Positions 24,423-36,615 of a stretch of 64,000 bases of DNA are shown here, in pieces. The translations under genes and the position numbers were made by a program. The number at the start of each line of letters is the position of its first letter. Positions within the stretch are counted from its first letter, which is position 1. Under the pieces are notes generated by a model. That model did no database searches. It saw nothing but the letters and a program-made list of their open reading frames with translations, and was not told the origin of the DNA. The DNA is from Antedon mediterranea (lineage: Eukaryota > Echinodermata > Crinoidea > Comatulida > Antedonidae). The stretch covers positions 39,759,304 to 39,823,303 of the forward strand of contig NC_092671.1 of NCBI RefSeq assembly GCF_964355755.1, read 5' to 3'.

Positions 24423-25593
24423 ATGAACTCTGATTGGCTTTATATAGCTGGTGCAGTTGCACTGCCAAATATTTGTGGAAATCGGGGATATTATATGAGG
24501 AACCCAGAAGTAAAACAATGGACATCGAATTTAAAGTGGCCTCGATGGGCCCCACGCCCAATCTTCCCACTAACAGCAATACCACTGCAGTCTGTTGCAG
24601 GTTACGCTTCATACCTTATATGGAAAGAGGGAGGTAAGGCGATTTATTAAAAAATATATTATATAATATACCGATTTTTTCTTAATTTCTTTCTTTTTAT
24701 ATAAATTGTTCATTTATTAAATCAATTTAGGACTCTCACTTTAAACTGACGAGCAAATTTCTTTAGCTTTACGGACGGATATAAAGAATAGTATTACATT
24801 TATGCTAACTGGAATATCTTAACCATAAGCCTACTTAACATTTAAATTATTATTTTCAGGCGGATTTAACGAAGATACGTTGGTACCATTAGGAGTGTAT
24901 GCTACTGGATTAAGCCTTAATTTCCTCTACACGCCGATCACCTTCGGCTACAGGAAACTTGGTTTAGTAAGTGACTATTCAAACAAGGCTGATCAAGCAT
25001 TTTCAATAAGCGAACATTTGAACCTTCTATTGGTTCTTAGTAAATAAGCATGTTATACAATATTATCGGCATCAATTGACCAATCAATATTTAGTATGCA
25101 CACATCCTTGACACGCGCGCGTTCGGTAATGCTTGGTTCCCGCCCATATATTTGTACGTACGCAACGCAACAAGTAGTAGGCCTACTGGTCAATTTACTT
25201 GCAGATGTGCGCGTATACGTCATAGTGTTTGCGTTTAAAAGTACGAGGCACACACATCATCCATGACCTCCGAGAGCTTTCAAATGAAACATTGTGCTTA
25301 AGTACATTCAAGTAATGTCTGTATACTTAAATAATCATCTAGCAACACGATATTGACACATTGCCTTACCTCTATAATTTTTTACGAATGTTTTGTGTTT
25401 TTCATAGGCAAGTGTGTGCATGATGGCTTACACAGGTGTGCATGCGGTAGCTACCTACCTTTTCTGGAATTTAAATAAAACAGCAGGAAAGTTGATGATT
25501 CCGTTGAACGTCATCCTTGCCTTTTCCACCGCCGTCACTGTACACTTATGGAAAAACAACAAAGAACGTCGCATACACGATGAAGACTACTAA
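24423..25593 (+). CDS. TSPO: Translocator protein (TspO/MBR family)
   Basis: Exons 24423-24633, 24860-24966 and 25408-25593 join in frame to 167 residues, close to the usual 169. Family landmarks are KWPRWAPRP, GYASYLIWKEGGGF, VPLGVYATGLSLNF and TPITFG. Five hydrophobic segments match the five-helix fold. Animal TSPO sits in the outer mitochondrial membrane and binds porphyrins, cholesterol and isoquinoline drugs. This copy is divergent: where other TSPO proteins have tryptophans in the first loop and helix 3 it has TAIPLQS and NFLYTP. The tyrosine of the C-terminal cholesterol motif is replaced (TVHLWKNN). It could be a paralogue with altered ligand binding. The ATG at 24423 is the first in frame after an upstream stop-free stretch lacking ATG. 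Confidence 0.9.
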
Positions 25594-25712
25594 ATCTTTG
25601 TTTTATGTTCAATGAGTTTCTAGTATTGCAAGAATTCATAAATAGCTGATATCGATTTATAAGTTATAACATAGTATTTGTGACTGTTATGGTAATTAAC
25701 AAGATGTAAATG

Positions 25713-25853
25713 TAAAGCTCTGTCTACACTATCAAACTAATTTGACCAAAAACGTGTGATGAGTTCAAATATGGTAGTGATATGCCCCAATATGGTATCA
25801 TCATGTCCATATATGGTCACATCACATTTTTGTTATAGTTAAGACAAGGCTTA
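25713..25853. mobile_element. MITE family A, copy 9
   Basis: The left terminus is perfect and the right one is worn (AAGACAAGGCTTA). Holds CAAATATGG and CCAATATGG units and a CCATATATGG box. Downstream of the TSPO-like gene. Confidence 0.8.
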
Positions 25854-25972
25854 AAACACAAATAGTTTATTACCATTAATTAAAAACACGTTAGCCCCCT
25901 CTCATTACAGACTTTATTCATAAAATAATTAATTCATCCGTGAACGATTATTTACTATGTACCCGGTATCTC

Positions 25973-26121
25973 TAAAGCTCTGTCAAGTCTACACTATCAA
26001 ACTTTATGTGACAAAAAAGGCGAGATACCCATATCTGGACATGATTATGTCATATCACCACCATATTTGGGCCGCATCACACTTTTTTCTCAAACTAGTT
26101 TGACAGTGTAGACAGAACTTA
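25973..26121. mobile_element. MITE family A, copy 10
   Basis: Termini TAAAGCTCTG and GACAGAACTTA; one CCATATTTGGG unit remains. The rest of 25594-26657 is AT-rich spacer without a gene. Confidence 0.8.
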
Positions 26122-26657
26122 CGAATTTTTGAGCTCAAAGTATGTGTCGATAATCTGACTGCATTTAGCAATAGAATCAGATTAGTAGCAGAACACGTTT
26201 GAGAGTATTGTACTCACGTCCAAATATCTTAAATAAAGAAACCAATAAAACGTTCTTTTTTTCTATAATGTTGATTGGTTAGCTTCGATTAGAGCTAATT
26301 GCGACAGATTATGAAACCATAAAAATATAAAATTGCTTTTAAAACATGAAAGTGGAAATCTTGAAGTTTGACAGTATTTAATGTCGAGTTTTACGTGATA
26401 AATAATGAAAGACAATTGAATTATCGCGCCTCAAACAAACAATTGAATTAAAGTAATTTTTATCAATACATCATGACTGATAATACCCAGCAGCCTATAT
26501 TTTATACATGGATAAAAAAACAAATAAAATTCAGGTCAGCAAACTGACAACTGCATAATAGTTTCAACAACCCCACTTTCAATACATATATAAACTAGAA
26601 GGAATAACATCATTACGGTGGTTATGATTAAAAGATAGCCAGTGTTTGTCCTATTAA

Positions 26658-26675
26658 AGATGATATGAAACGATT
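26658..26675 (+). repeat. Left terminal inverted repeat of the Kolobok-type element
   Basis: AGATGATATGAAACGATT directly follows the TTAA at 26654-26657. Confidence 0.9.
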
Positions 26676-27067
26676 TTGAAAATTTAAATAAATTAGTGTT
26701 TATGAATCTGTCTAATGTAAATAACTAACACACCAGAAATTAGGTTTAAATACCTCATAAAACTCGAAAAATAAACAAATTAAGTTTTAAAGAAAATCCT
26801 CCGGAAAATGGCCGACCAACTTGCACGCCATATTGGTTTTCACGATCGCTCTAAACACACGTACGTCCGATCGCTTAGCTGATTTGAAATACCCGCGGTA
26901 GTAGCCACGGCAGCCGTTGTTATGTGATTGGTTACTCTTTTTCAACCCAGCGAATCGTGATTGGTTGATTTCATGCACTTTGACAGAGACACAGAGAGCT
27001 TGACGTTTCATGCATGACGACGAAAACAACATGTGCGACACAATCTCACCATCATTATTTTCGCAAG

Positions 27068-30000
27068 ATGCCGAGTGCTTGTTGTATCGGTGGATGTAAC
27101 CGGACTGGATCAACACACCCAAATGTTTCTTTTTTTTTATTCCCCGACAAGTTAAAACGCAGTGAAACGTTTAATAAATGGACTGAATTTGTTAAGTTAA
27201 CTAGAAAGGGGTATGTGTGGAAGCGGACTAACAGAATATGTAGCGCCCATTTTTTAAACGCGGACATCGACAATTGTTTCCATATTTCTGAAATGAAGAA
27301 GACGGGGGTGGTGGTAAAGCCGAGACTAAAAACGGATGCTTACCCCACCATAAAAGCTCCGGTAAGTGAGGAAGAAGGCCTACCACCCCAACCCAAAAAA
27401 CGGAAAGTGCGGCCTCGGACTGCGGCGTGTCGAAGACGCGAGGTTGAAAGGGTAAGAAATATTTTTATAAATTAAAATCCCCTGCGTGGACGGTTGCCTA
27501 CGTACGTAACGTTGTCGTTCAAATCTAGGCCTAGCCTGATTATACTATCATAATCGTTCGATTTAGTTTATGAAAATAATAATAAAATATTTAAATTAAA
27601 ATATTTCCTTTTAAATCTGTGGGCCCAGAGCCCCAGACTATCTAGTTAACTATTATAGGTCCTCGTTGGTGAACCATTATACATAGGCCTATTATTACTA
27701 TTAGGCCTAGTGTAACCAGGGAGTTGTCCTGGTGTAACACTCTGACCATCAGGTCAACAACCCTTCAATCACTATTTCTCCCTACTCCATCTATTAACAT
27801 TCCTAGTGGTTTCTTCCTATCTCTAAGTACTCTTTTTTCACTGGCCTAAAACCCACATCCTTAATCAATTAGTGTTTCCTCATCATCATCAAGGAATGTT
27901 CCCACAGGCTTGGTATGTTAGTTTTAACAAAAACATTTAAAAGTTTATTTATAAAATTGTATGACAATTTTTTTTAATTCACACCAGTTGATAATTTTAG
28001 TAATTGTTATTGCTAAGAATACCCAGGTAAGCCATGGAGGTACCTCCATGGAAGCTTGGCCTAGTCTAGACCTGGATACTGTGTAGTTCTGTTTTGTTAT
28101 CATCAAGGAGCTTTGTTACCAAACAAAGAATGGAAAGTTTCCAACGTATGTATTCTTACTTTTCATTTTATATTTGATTTCAGATTCTGATTGAAGAAGA
28201 ATTGCCTGGTACATCATCGGTATGTATTTTTTTTTTTATACCTGTCCCAGTTTTAAAATGTGATAACGCATTGAATGCCTTAGTCAAAATTGGTGTAGTC
28301 TACCCTTTATTATTAATTATATGGATGATGAAATATTTTAAATAGTTTAACTGTTAATCTTTTAATCTCTGTGTGTTAAAGCCATTAATTGAAATCATTA
28401 GTTGTCTACTTTGTGTATAAAGTAATTAAATTCAGATGTTGGTGAGTAAAAATAATCTGGTCACTAGATATGTTGTACTTTTAATCCAGGCCCAAGGACA
28501 GTGTCCACAGTCAGCAGGTATAGTATTTAGATGTTGAAAAATAAACAAAGTCATTGTTTTGTTGGTTATGTAATAATACAGAAATATTTAGTCATGTTAA
28601 AATGATTAGTTCTTGTTCATGCATGTTTTTGTGGAGTTAATTATTTTTTTTGAAGCCATGTTCTGATCTGTTTTGCATGATTTTACTGTTAATTTCCATC
28701 TTTTTTTTCATGAATAGCATGCAGTTCAGTAGACGTTTATCATTTCCATATTTCTATTGCAAACTATTTTGCATGATGATTACATCATAACAATTATACA
28801 CAGTACAAACACCATACCATTAACTTATATTTTTATCAAATAATTTGTTTTTTTTTTAGAGCATGTACTTAAGCAAGTTTATTAGGGAACATAAACCCCA
28901 CCGTTACCCCTTTTTTAAAAATTATCTTTTTCATATTTCATGGTACCAAAAACAGACGACGCAGCGGTAACACACAAAATAAATATAAATTTATAATTAT
29001 ATAACTTATTTATTCAGTTTCCTCAAGTTCCGAAGAAACTGGGGGAAGCAGTAATGAAGACGGAGATAAACGTGGCATACATTTATACCAAGAAGCGGAC
29101 AGTGACAGTGACCATGATGATGCGGATCCAAATTACATCCCTCATGAAGGATCATCTGATGAAGAATCACTGTAAGTTGAGCAAACTTCTTGAGTGATGT
29201 TTATAAACCTAATAACCACCTTTTATAGTGGTAGCTTTTTGGATATATATAAATAAATATATACTGTACATTTATATTATTAAACAAACATTTCTTTTTT
29301 GTAGCACTGATAACATAGAATCTGGAGAGACTGTTCGTGGACAGAGGAAATATATTGTAGGTCAGGATGAGCTTCTGACATTGTTCGACAGATGTCGTGA
29401 ATGTGGAAGTCAAGCCGACAAAAAAATTATAAGAGAATGTGGAACGGCAGTGGAGGTGATGGCCACTTGCACAAACAGAGCATGTAGACATGTTTTTGAA
29501 TGGTCAAACCAACCAAAAAGTGCAAATATGTTCCTATTCAACATTTTGTTGTCCGCTGCAATCTTGGTATCGGGTAAGACTTTCAAAAATATTTTTTTGT
29601 AATTCAATCTATTTTGATAATTTTTTTTTATAATCAAAACATACTTCAATCGTATTGACAAAGAATTCTTTTATTTAAAATTTTAGGATGTTGTATTACC
29701 AAATTTTTTAGGGCACTCCGATTTATTAACATCGCTGTTTTTAGTGATCGGACATTTTTTTATCATCAAAAATGGTAAGTTCAACATTTCAATAATGTCT
29801 ATGTAGCAATCTAATTTTGGAAAAAAATGGGTGTCTATTGATGTTAACAAATTATATGTTGCTATCTGAATTTTTATCTTCAAACAAAGTATTTTACTGT
29901 ACAAAAATATTACTGAGTAGTGGTGTATTCTTTTTAAATGTGACATAGTTAACTGAATATTATCTTCAATATATTATTTAGGTATTTGCTGCCAGCCACT

Positions 30001-31930
30001 TCGTGTATATTTGCGGCTCAAAGAGAGAAACACTTTAAAAGTGAAATGAATGTATCTTGCGATATGCGTTGTGACAGCCCCGGTTTCACAGCTAAGTTCG
30101 GTACCTACACAACTATCGATACAGACACTCAGAAAGTTATTCACGTAGAAGTTGTGCAGGTATTTTTTTTTCATTTGTTGTTTATTTATAGCACCTCAAG
30201 GCTATAGGTCCAATTTATAAATTAATAAATTGTAAACAGTTATACAGGTAAAAATAATAATTCAGATATAAAATTCAAAATAAAAATCCTAAATATATCG
30301 CAACATTATATTAACCCTTATCTTTATTAGAATCTATGTTATTTTTGTTCATTATTCAAAATTTTTACCCATAAATTTTTCAGCAATTTCTTACAAATTC
30401 TAAAGTCATTTATATACAAATTTTACTAATACAGTACACCATAAACTAGACATGCTTTGAAAATAAATAATTTATAATTTTTTACTTAAATATTTTTATT
30501 ATAGAAAGACGAATGCCCCAATTCACCAGCTATGGAGTTAGAAGGGCTGAAACGAACGCTGTCTGTTCTGCAAGGCTATGGTGTTACAATCAAGCGTCTT
30601 GTCTCGGATCGCCATAGTAGTATTGCAGCATTTTTAAAATCCACAACCATCATTCATTACTTTGATGCATGGCACATTGCCAAGGGTAAGTAATATGTCT
30701 TAATAGTTATTTTACTCAAATTACCACAAATAAAAGGAATCAATGTATGTCAAATGATGTAAAAAGGTACGACTTTTTTCGTCTTACTGTAATTTTGTTT
30801 TTTTTATATATATTCAGGAATAAAGAAAAAATGCATAAAAGCCAGCAATAACAAAGAATGTGACAAAATTGGCAAATGGATACCATCCATTATCAGGATG
30901 GTATATTGGATCGGAAATACCACACAAGAAACGGAGGACTTGGATGCCGATGGTGAACTGAGGAAGCAAAAATTCCAAAGCATATATAATCACATACGGG
31001 GTATTCATAATCACGAAACCACACTATATCCCAAATGCCTTCATGGAGAGCTGGAACCTCGAGACTACATTCAACCAAGTAAGTTGTAGTATTGATTTTG
31101 GTGAAGATTATCGACAGTTTTTTTTTATTTTGCTAAAATTTATATATTTTTTTTCCAGATTCAAAAGCCGAAGAAGTAGTTTCAAACATCCTGAATTCAC
31201 CTTATTTGTTGAGATCTATTAAGCAGTTGTCACCGACTATCCAGACTTATTCAAATGAATCGTTTCATCAAATTATTAATCATTTTGCGCCAAAAATGCA
31301 CCATTTCCGGTTTAAGGGCATGCTTGCAAGGTATAATTTGATAGAATAGCATATTGTATAATTTAATGATAGAGAACCAATTAAGTAAGGTCTTTATAAT
31401 CTATGATTTACACTAATTAAGCCTGAAGCCTTTAACAATCAATGTAATGTGTTGTAATTCTATATTGTGCATTTACTTCAGAACCTACCTTGCAGCCTTG
31501 CATTGCAATGAGAATGTTGGCAGGCCACAAAGGGTCAACAAAAAAGGGGACACAGAGCACTCTTTGTGGTATTCCCGGGCAAAAAAGGACTGGATGGCCA
31601 AAAAACATCTTGTTGATCCCACATTTGGTAAGGACCAGTTACTATTAATTGTTACTAAGTTATGCCATAATTTAAAGTGTTTGTAAGCAAAATGTGGAAC
31701 TAATTTATAAAATAGTTAAATATCCTATTACATTAAACAGTAATATTTTTGTCTTTGCAGTTTATGCCATCAACACCATTGAAATGGCGATGTATATGGC
31801 CAAAACTAATACAAAAGGATCATATTACACGGCAGAAATGATGTGTGATCCTGGTACAATTACAGAAAAACTGCCAAAACCAGACAAGACAGACTTTGTT
31901 GCAAAGTTAATCTCTAGATTTAAGCATTAA
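27068..31930 (+). CDS. THAP-domain DDE transposase (Kolobok-like), 12 exons
   Basis: Exons: 27068-27451, 28184-28219, 28490-28517, 29018-29171, 29305-29573, 29687-29774, 29982-30159, 30505-30685, 30818-31078, 31159-31330, 31482-31627, 31761-31930. All phases agree, giving 688 residues with no stop. Residues 1-95 are a C2CH THAP zinc finger: C5/C6, C10, W38, C58-x2-H61 and AYPTIK near 91-96. PKKRKV at 109-114 is a nuclear localisation signal. An acidic linker follows, then a Cys cluster (CRECG, CTNRACRHVFEW) near 210-260. The likely catalytic residues are D351 (CDSPG), D414 (SDRHSSI) and E560 (SNESFHQII), with the D433-x2-H436 motif (DAWH). It should bind the terminal repeats and cut at TTAA. 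An alternative ATG at 27014 would add 18 residues. The small exons 2 and 3 are supported by splice sites and frame only. Confidence 0.88.
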
Positions 31931-32214
31931 CTTTACACTGCTTCACAGAACTTGAGTCATAAATTTAGAATATTTTTATTTTATCACTACCTTGATCACT
32001 GATTTTATATCTCGGAGAAAAAGAAATGTTTAGTTGTTAATTTATTCCTTTGTTTTAGTTCATTGTATTTTGACATGCATGCTTCTGTTGTTCACAAAAA
32101 AAAAAACAGGTATTTATTCATAAGGTAACTACTGTACATTTATTTTTATACGGCAGGAACTACTGTACATAGATTTGTATTTATATGGAGTGTTAATTCA
32201 TAAAATAAACTAAA

Positions 32215-33460
32215 CTAGTCTTCATCCAATCGAGGATATGTAAATCCTGTATAATTTTGTTCAGGGTCAGGAAAAGCTTCTCTGATTTTATTTATTACAC
32301 AGGATGTAATTGGGACACGCCTGTCTCGCCCAAGATACCTCCAACACCAACGCACAAACTGTCGATACGCTGTATACCTGTATTTCCTGTGCAAACAAAA
32401 ATAACTTGTAGAAAATGATTTTTTGAATAAAAATAAAGGCAAATCAGTTATAAATTACTATACTGCAAAAACATGGTGTTTACCTTTCTTTTCTTCCTTC
32501 CACAACAAGTTCATCATATTGAGATGCATACTGCCAATACGCAATTTGGAGGGTTGCCGGATTAAGAATGGCAGCTTGGAACCAGGGATGGGTGGTGATA
32601 CATCCATTATGTTCATTTTCCTTATTTTTATCCATTATTTTCTCTACCTGTTTATTTTTTAAAAAAGTGATATTTTCACTAATGGAATTTATTTACAGTA
32701 CTATCAATCATAAAAAATGTATGGTTATGACAGTTTTAATGTGGAGCAATTTTATTTTAATACATAATTTAACACTGCTTACTTCTTGACAACAATATCT
32801 ATTTTCCCACATCTCCTCTACAACACAGTTTCCACACCCACACCTGTAGTAGAAAAAGAAGGAATATGATTATGTTGTTAGAATGTCTCACTTCTTAAAA
32901 TATGAAGGTCTAGGCCTAGCTAGGCTAGTAGACTAGTTAGTAGTACGCCTACTCTACTACTTACTAGCCCTAAAATAAAGCATTTATATATTACTATACT
33001 AGCTAGGCCTACTAGCCTAGGGACTCCCTAGCCTAGTAGTACTCTAGAGTCTAGGCCTAGTACTAGGAGGCCTAGGATATTATTATTAATACTAGCTAGG
33101 CCTACTACTAGCTAGCTAGGCTAGGCCTATATATAGTTTTAGGCCTTATTAATTATACAGTACTTTTATCCCCAAACCTAGACTACCACTTTACTCCCTC
33201 CTTACAAATAAATATACCTACCAATCTCGTCCTTGTCTCAAATGAAGATTTTGTGGTAGGCCCATCGCTGCGAATCCATGTGCTCTAGCCCGATCTCGGT
33301 GGTGTGCAGCATCGCCGTCGAGTAGGCCCACTTCTCCCTCCGCTCCACCAGCGGGCACCCTTGGATCGTTTTCAAACACTCCTCTCCAATTCACTTCAAC
33401 AATATCATGCTCATCTTCGGATGATGCCGAGGACGATAAGGACGACATATCGCTATCCAT
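32215..33460 (-). CDS. P2X7-type ballast-domain protein carried by the transposon, 4 exons
   Basis: Exons on the minus strand, 33460-33222, 32843-32783, 32647-32484 and 32386-32215, join in frame to 211 residues. The first 35 residues are Ser/Asp/Glu-rich. The conserved part starts DWCGCGNC (80-86), then RYCCQE (95-100), C116 and TTHPWF, NPATLQIAYWQY, and RKYRYTAYRQFVRWCWRYLG, CVINKIREAFPDPEQNYTGF. This pattern matches the zinc- and nucleotide-binding ballast domain of the vertebrate P2X7 cytoplasmic tail; no P2X channel segment or transmembrane helix is present. It converges on the transposase gene, with 284 bp between the stop codons. Its function in the element is unknown; DNA or nucleotide binding is a guess. 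Similarity is by recognition of motif order and not by a search. Confidence 0.85.
32906..33150. repeat. Dense TAGGCCTA / CTAGG palindromic words
   Basis: About 245 bp in the first intron of the ballast-domain gene consist largely of permutations of CTAG, TAGGCCTA and ACTAGT. Scattered TAGGCCTA words occur across the window, but this is the densest cluster. Confidence 0.7.
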
Positions 33461-33981
33461 TTAAAATTATTGTAAATATTAGATAGTATATAGTAGAAAT
33501 AAAACGTAAAGCTATCTAGCGATTGAAAAATTAAATGGCGTCCATACACAACAAACGAACGAGTCGAGAAAGTGTATCTGACGCATGCGTATTATCGGTT
33601 CGTGTACCTAGCTTGTGTAGGGTTTGACTGAATGTTTCGGAGAAAATGAGCGTGAAAAACGAAATTAAAAATCAATTTATATAAAAAAATGAAGGAAATA
33701 TTCCATAATTTCAACGATTTACGATGTATTAATCATTTAAGAATGAAACTGTAAAGCGGATAAGTTAATATCGAAATAGTTTTGGCGCAGTGGACGATTA
33801 ACCCAAAAATTCCTATCTCCTCCTGTACAAAAGTTTCCGCTTGTGACGTCACAGGCGGATTTTTTTTCATTTCTTAGGGCTGTTTTCTATGCGTCATCGT
33901 CATCTCTGAAATGTACTCTAACAGTCAGCTGTATGTAACAGTATATACTACGTGTTGAAAACATAAAATCAAACTTTTTGG

Positions 33982-33999
33982 AATCGTTTCATATCATCT
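33982..33999 (-). repeat. Right terminal inverted repeat of the Kolobok-type element
   Basis: Exact reverse complement of the left terminal 18 bp, followed directly by TTAA at 34000-34003. Confidence 0.9.
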
Positions 34000-34003
34000 T
34001 TAA

Positions 34004-34957
34004 CTACTGTTCTTTAATCTAAATGTCACCGTTATGAGTTCGTTTTGTCTTCGTGAACTTCATCAGTAACCTCACAATCGCTTTATTACTGTTTTCATTA
34101 CCTGCTATACGAACTTATTATTATTATTGTGACTTGGATCTTAAACACATCTTAGCATTGCTGTATAATTGCTTCTAGTTTGATGAATGTTCTTATTTGT
34201 TCTATGTGATTCCACTATTTTACTTCTAATGTCTTTCATGGGCTACGCTACTGTTGCTTTCCGCCGTGTGATGCAATGATTTTAAAAACAACTCTGATTT
34301 TTCTAATGCAATTCAATTCAGTTCTACACTGTATTTACACCTCAGTATTACAATGATTTATTAGTCTTCTTGGATTACCAAAACCACACGATGAAAATAG
34401 TTTTAATTTCATTAAAAACAATGTTCTATTAATTATATCCGTTCCTATAATTTATAGTTTCGGAACAGCCAGACATTTTTATACCACAATGTAGGCTAGC
34501 TCGTGATATTTTGCTCAGATATGGGTGAAGGAGAGATCATTTAGAAACCCTTGTCTACCTTGAGCATAAGTTTTGGAATTTATTATTTTAGTTGATTAAT
34601 GAATTATTCGGTAAATTTTGCATTATAAATGACGAAGTATCCATATATGAGTTGATCGGTATTTGTGTGTTATTGTTACGATCATTTCCCATATAATATT
34701 TCACTAAATGTTATTATAATTATGAAAAAAATAGAAGTAGAAATGTGCGCTTAAATGTGCATGAACCGTAAGGTGCTGCGGATGGCCTCCAACAGGATTT
34801 CCTTCTATCACGATTGGATTACAACAGTTAGACAGGCTAAATTATAAAATAGATGAAACATCACACTTAATCATCCTCCATAATAAGTATACATTACAAA
34901 TGTCATAGAAATAATATATAAAATAATCCATTTTCTAGCAACATTAGAACTAACATG
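34004..34957. other. 3' flank of the RERG-like gene, no gene seen
   Basis: AT-rich spacer between the transposon and the GTPase stop codon, probably holding that gene's 3' UTR on the minus strand. Confidence 0.5.
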
Positions 34958-36583
34958 TTATATGATAGAGTCAACGGAATCGTCTTCAATATCGTCCGAT
35001 TGTTCACTGCACGTTTCATCAATGCTTCGTGGTCTACATACACTGAGGCCGGTGCTCAAACTTAAAAAGCTAGTGCCCCGTTGACGTGGTTTTGGTAAGT
35101 CTAAAACACTGTCCTGTTTTGGAACGCTAATCTTCCGTCGCCGTGTAAATATCGGAGGCGTTGTCAATTTTTTCGTTCGCTTATAATCATTGTAAAGTTT
35201 CTCAAACGCGGTGTGAACGTCGTCAAACGAATCACATACCGATAATTCGTAGAATGCACATCCTAAAGCTTTTGCCAACTGTTCGCCTTCACTCTTTTCT
35301 ACCAGTCTATCTCTTTCTAAGTCCTTTTTATTTCCTATTATTAATATCGTTGGATCCTGTGACGTATTCTTTCTGGCGTGAGTAATAAGGAACTTGGATC
35401 GCATCACTTCGTTGAAACTACATCTATCATTTATTGAATATACGATAATGTAAGCGTCTGCCCATTTTATCTTGTCTTCTGTTTTCGTCTCCTTCAATAA
35501 AATTAAAAAAATTAATATGAAGACATTTTTTTCTGGTTATTTTTAGGAGGCCACAATCTCCAAAAGAAGCTACATATTCTGAATTCATTGTGTTTAGGCC
35601 GTGTTTCTGCAGCCAAAACAAAATTATCAAACCAGATGCGCAATCATAACGCAATAATTTGTTCACCAGGTCAAAGGTTAAAAATTATCGCATTTATCTG
35701 ATAATTATCCGATTTTAATTTGAAAATAATCGGTTAATTTTTCTCGAGTGGAATCAGTTTAACCCCGTTTCCACAGGCAGTTTATCGGTTAATTATCGTT
35801 TAATTTTTATCGGTTAATTTTTATCGATTAATTATCTGTTAATTTTTTTCGAGTGGAATCGGTTGAACCCCGTTTCCACATGAAGTTTATCGGTTAATTA
35901 TCTGTTAATTAACGGTTAATTTTTGGCTGCGGAAACACGGCCTTTGTAAACATTGAACATAATAAGCGCGTATCATTAATAAGCACGTTCGATTATGACT
36001 GTTTTAGATTCAGCTGATGATTTTAAGTTAATGACTCTATACTTACTTGGCCTGCGGTATCCAATATTTCAAAATCAACTGGTGACATTTCACTAGCAAA
36101 GAATGTCCTATGTCTGTACGTCATTTCTGTTTAATAGCAATATGAACACTGATTATTCTTCTACAATTATTTAGTGGAACACACGTGGTGCATTTTCTCC
36201 AAAGTATTTATATGAAAAGAAGTATTTAAAAAGAAACGTGCCGTAAAAACACACACAGCATCATAAATTGCTAATGTTATAAAAATCATCAGAATAAAAT
36301 AACAAATAATTACTACAGAACCCTGAGACACCTAGCACAGTTTTAAAGTGGTGTCTCCTGAATTAAATTGAATATGGGTTCATTGAGTGTTTCTCTTATC
36401 TACTGAATTGAATGGTTTATATAAAACATTTCTAAATTTGGAGGTTTTGCATCATCATCATCATTAATAATCACAGAAACATTAACATGTCCAACATGTG
36501 ATGCTTTTACTGTGCCAATGCTTTTGGTCAAACCATGGATATTCATAATACAGATAAATGTATCAGTACCATTATACACAATC

Positions 36584-36615
<32 letters not shown>

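Larger units (their letters stand above)
26658..33999. mobile_element. Kolobok-type DNA transposon, complete, two genes
   Basis: The left end at 26658 and the right end at 33999 are an 18-bp perfect inverted repeat, AGATGATATGAAACGATT, with an imperfect extension inward. Each end is flanked exactly by TTAA (26654-26657 and 34000-34003), the target site of Kolobok and piggyBac elements. Inside are a THAP-DDE transposase gene (plus strand, 27068-31930) and a convergent gene with a P2X7-type ballast domain (minus strand, 33460-32215). A THAP domain with TTAA sites points to Kolobok and argues against piggyBac, which lacks THAP. Both genes are intact. Total length is 7342 bp. The superfamily assignment comes from memory of family traits, not from a search. 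Confidence 0.85.

Noticed and set aside
26658-33999. Assignment of the TTAA element to piggyBac
   Set aside because: piggyBac also uses TTAA but its transposase has no THAP finger and has a different DDD core; the DxxH motif and THAP domain fit Kolobok better.
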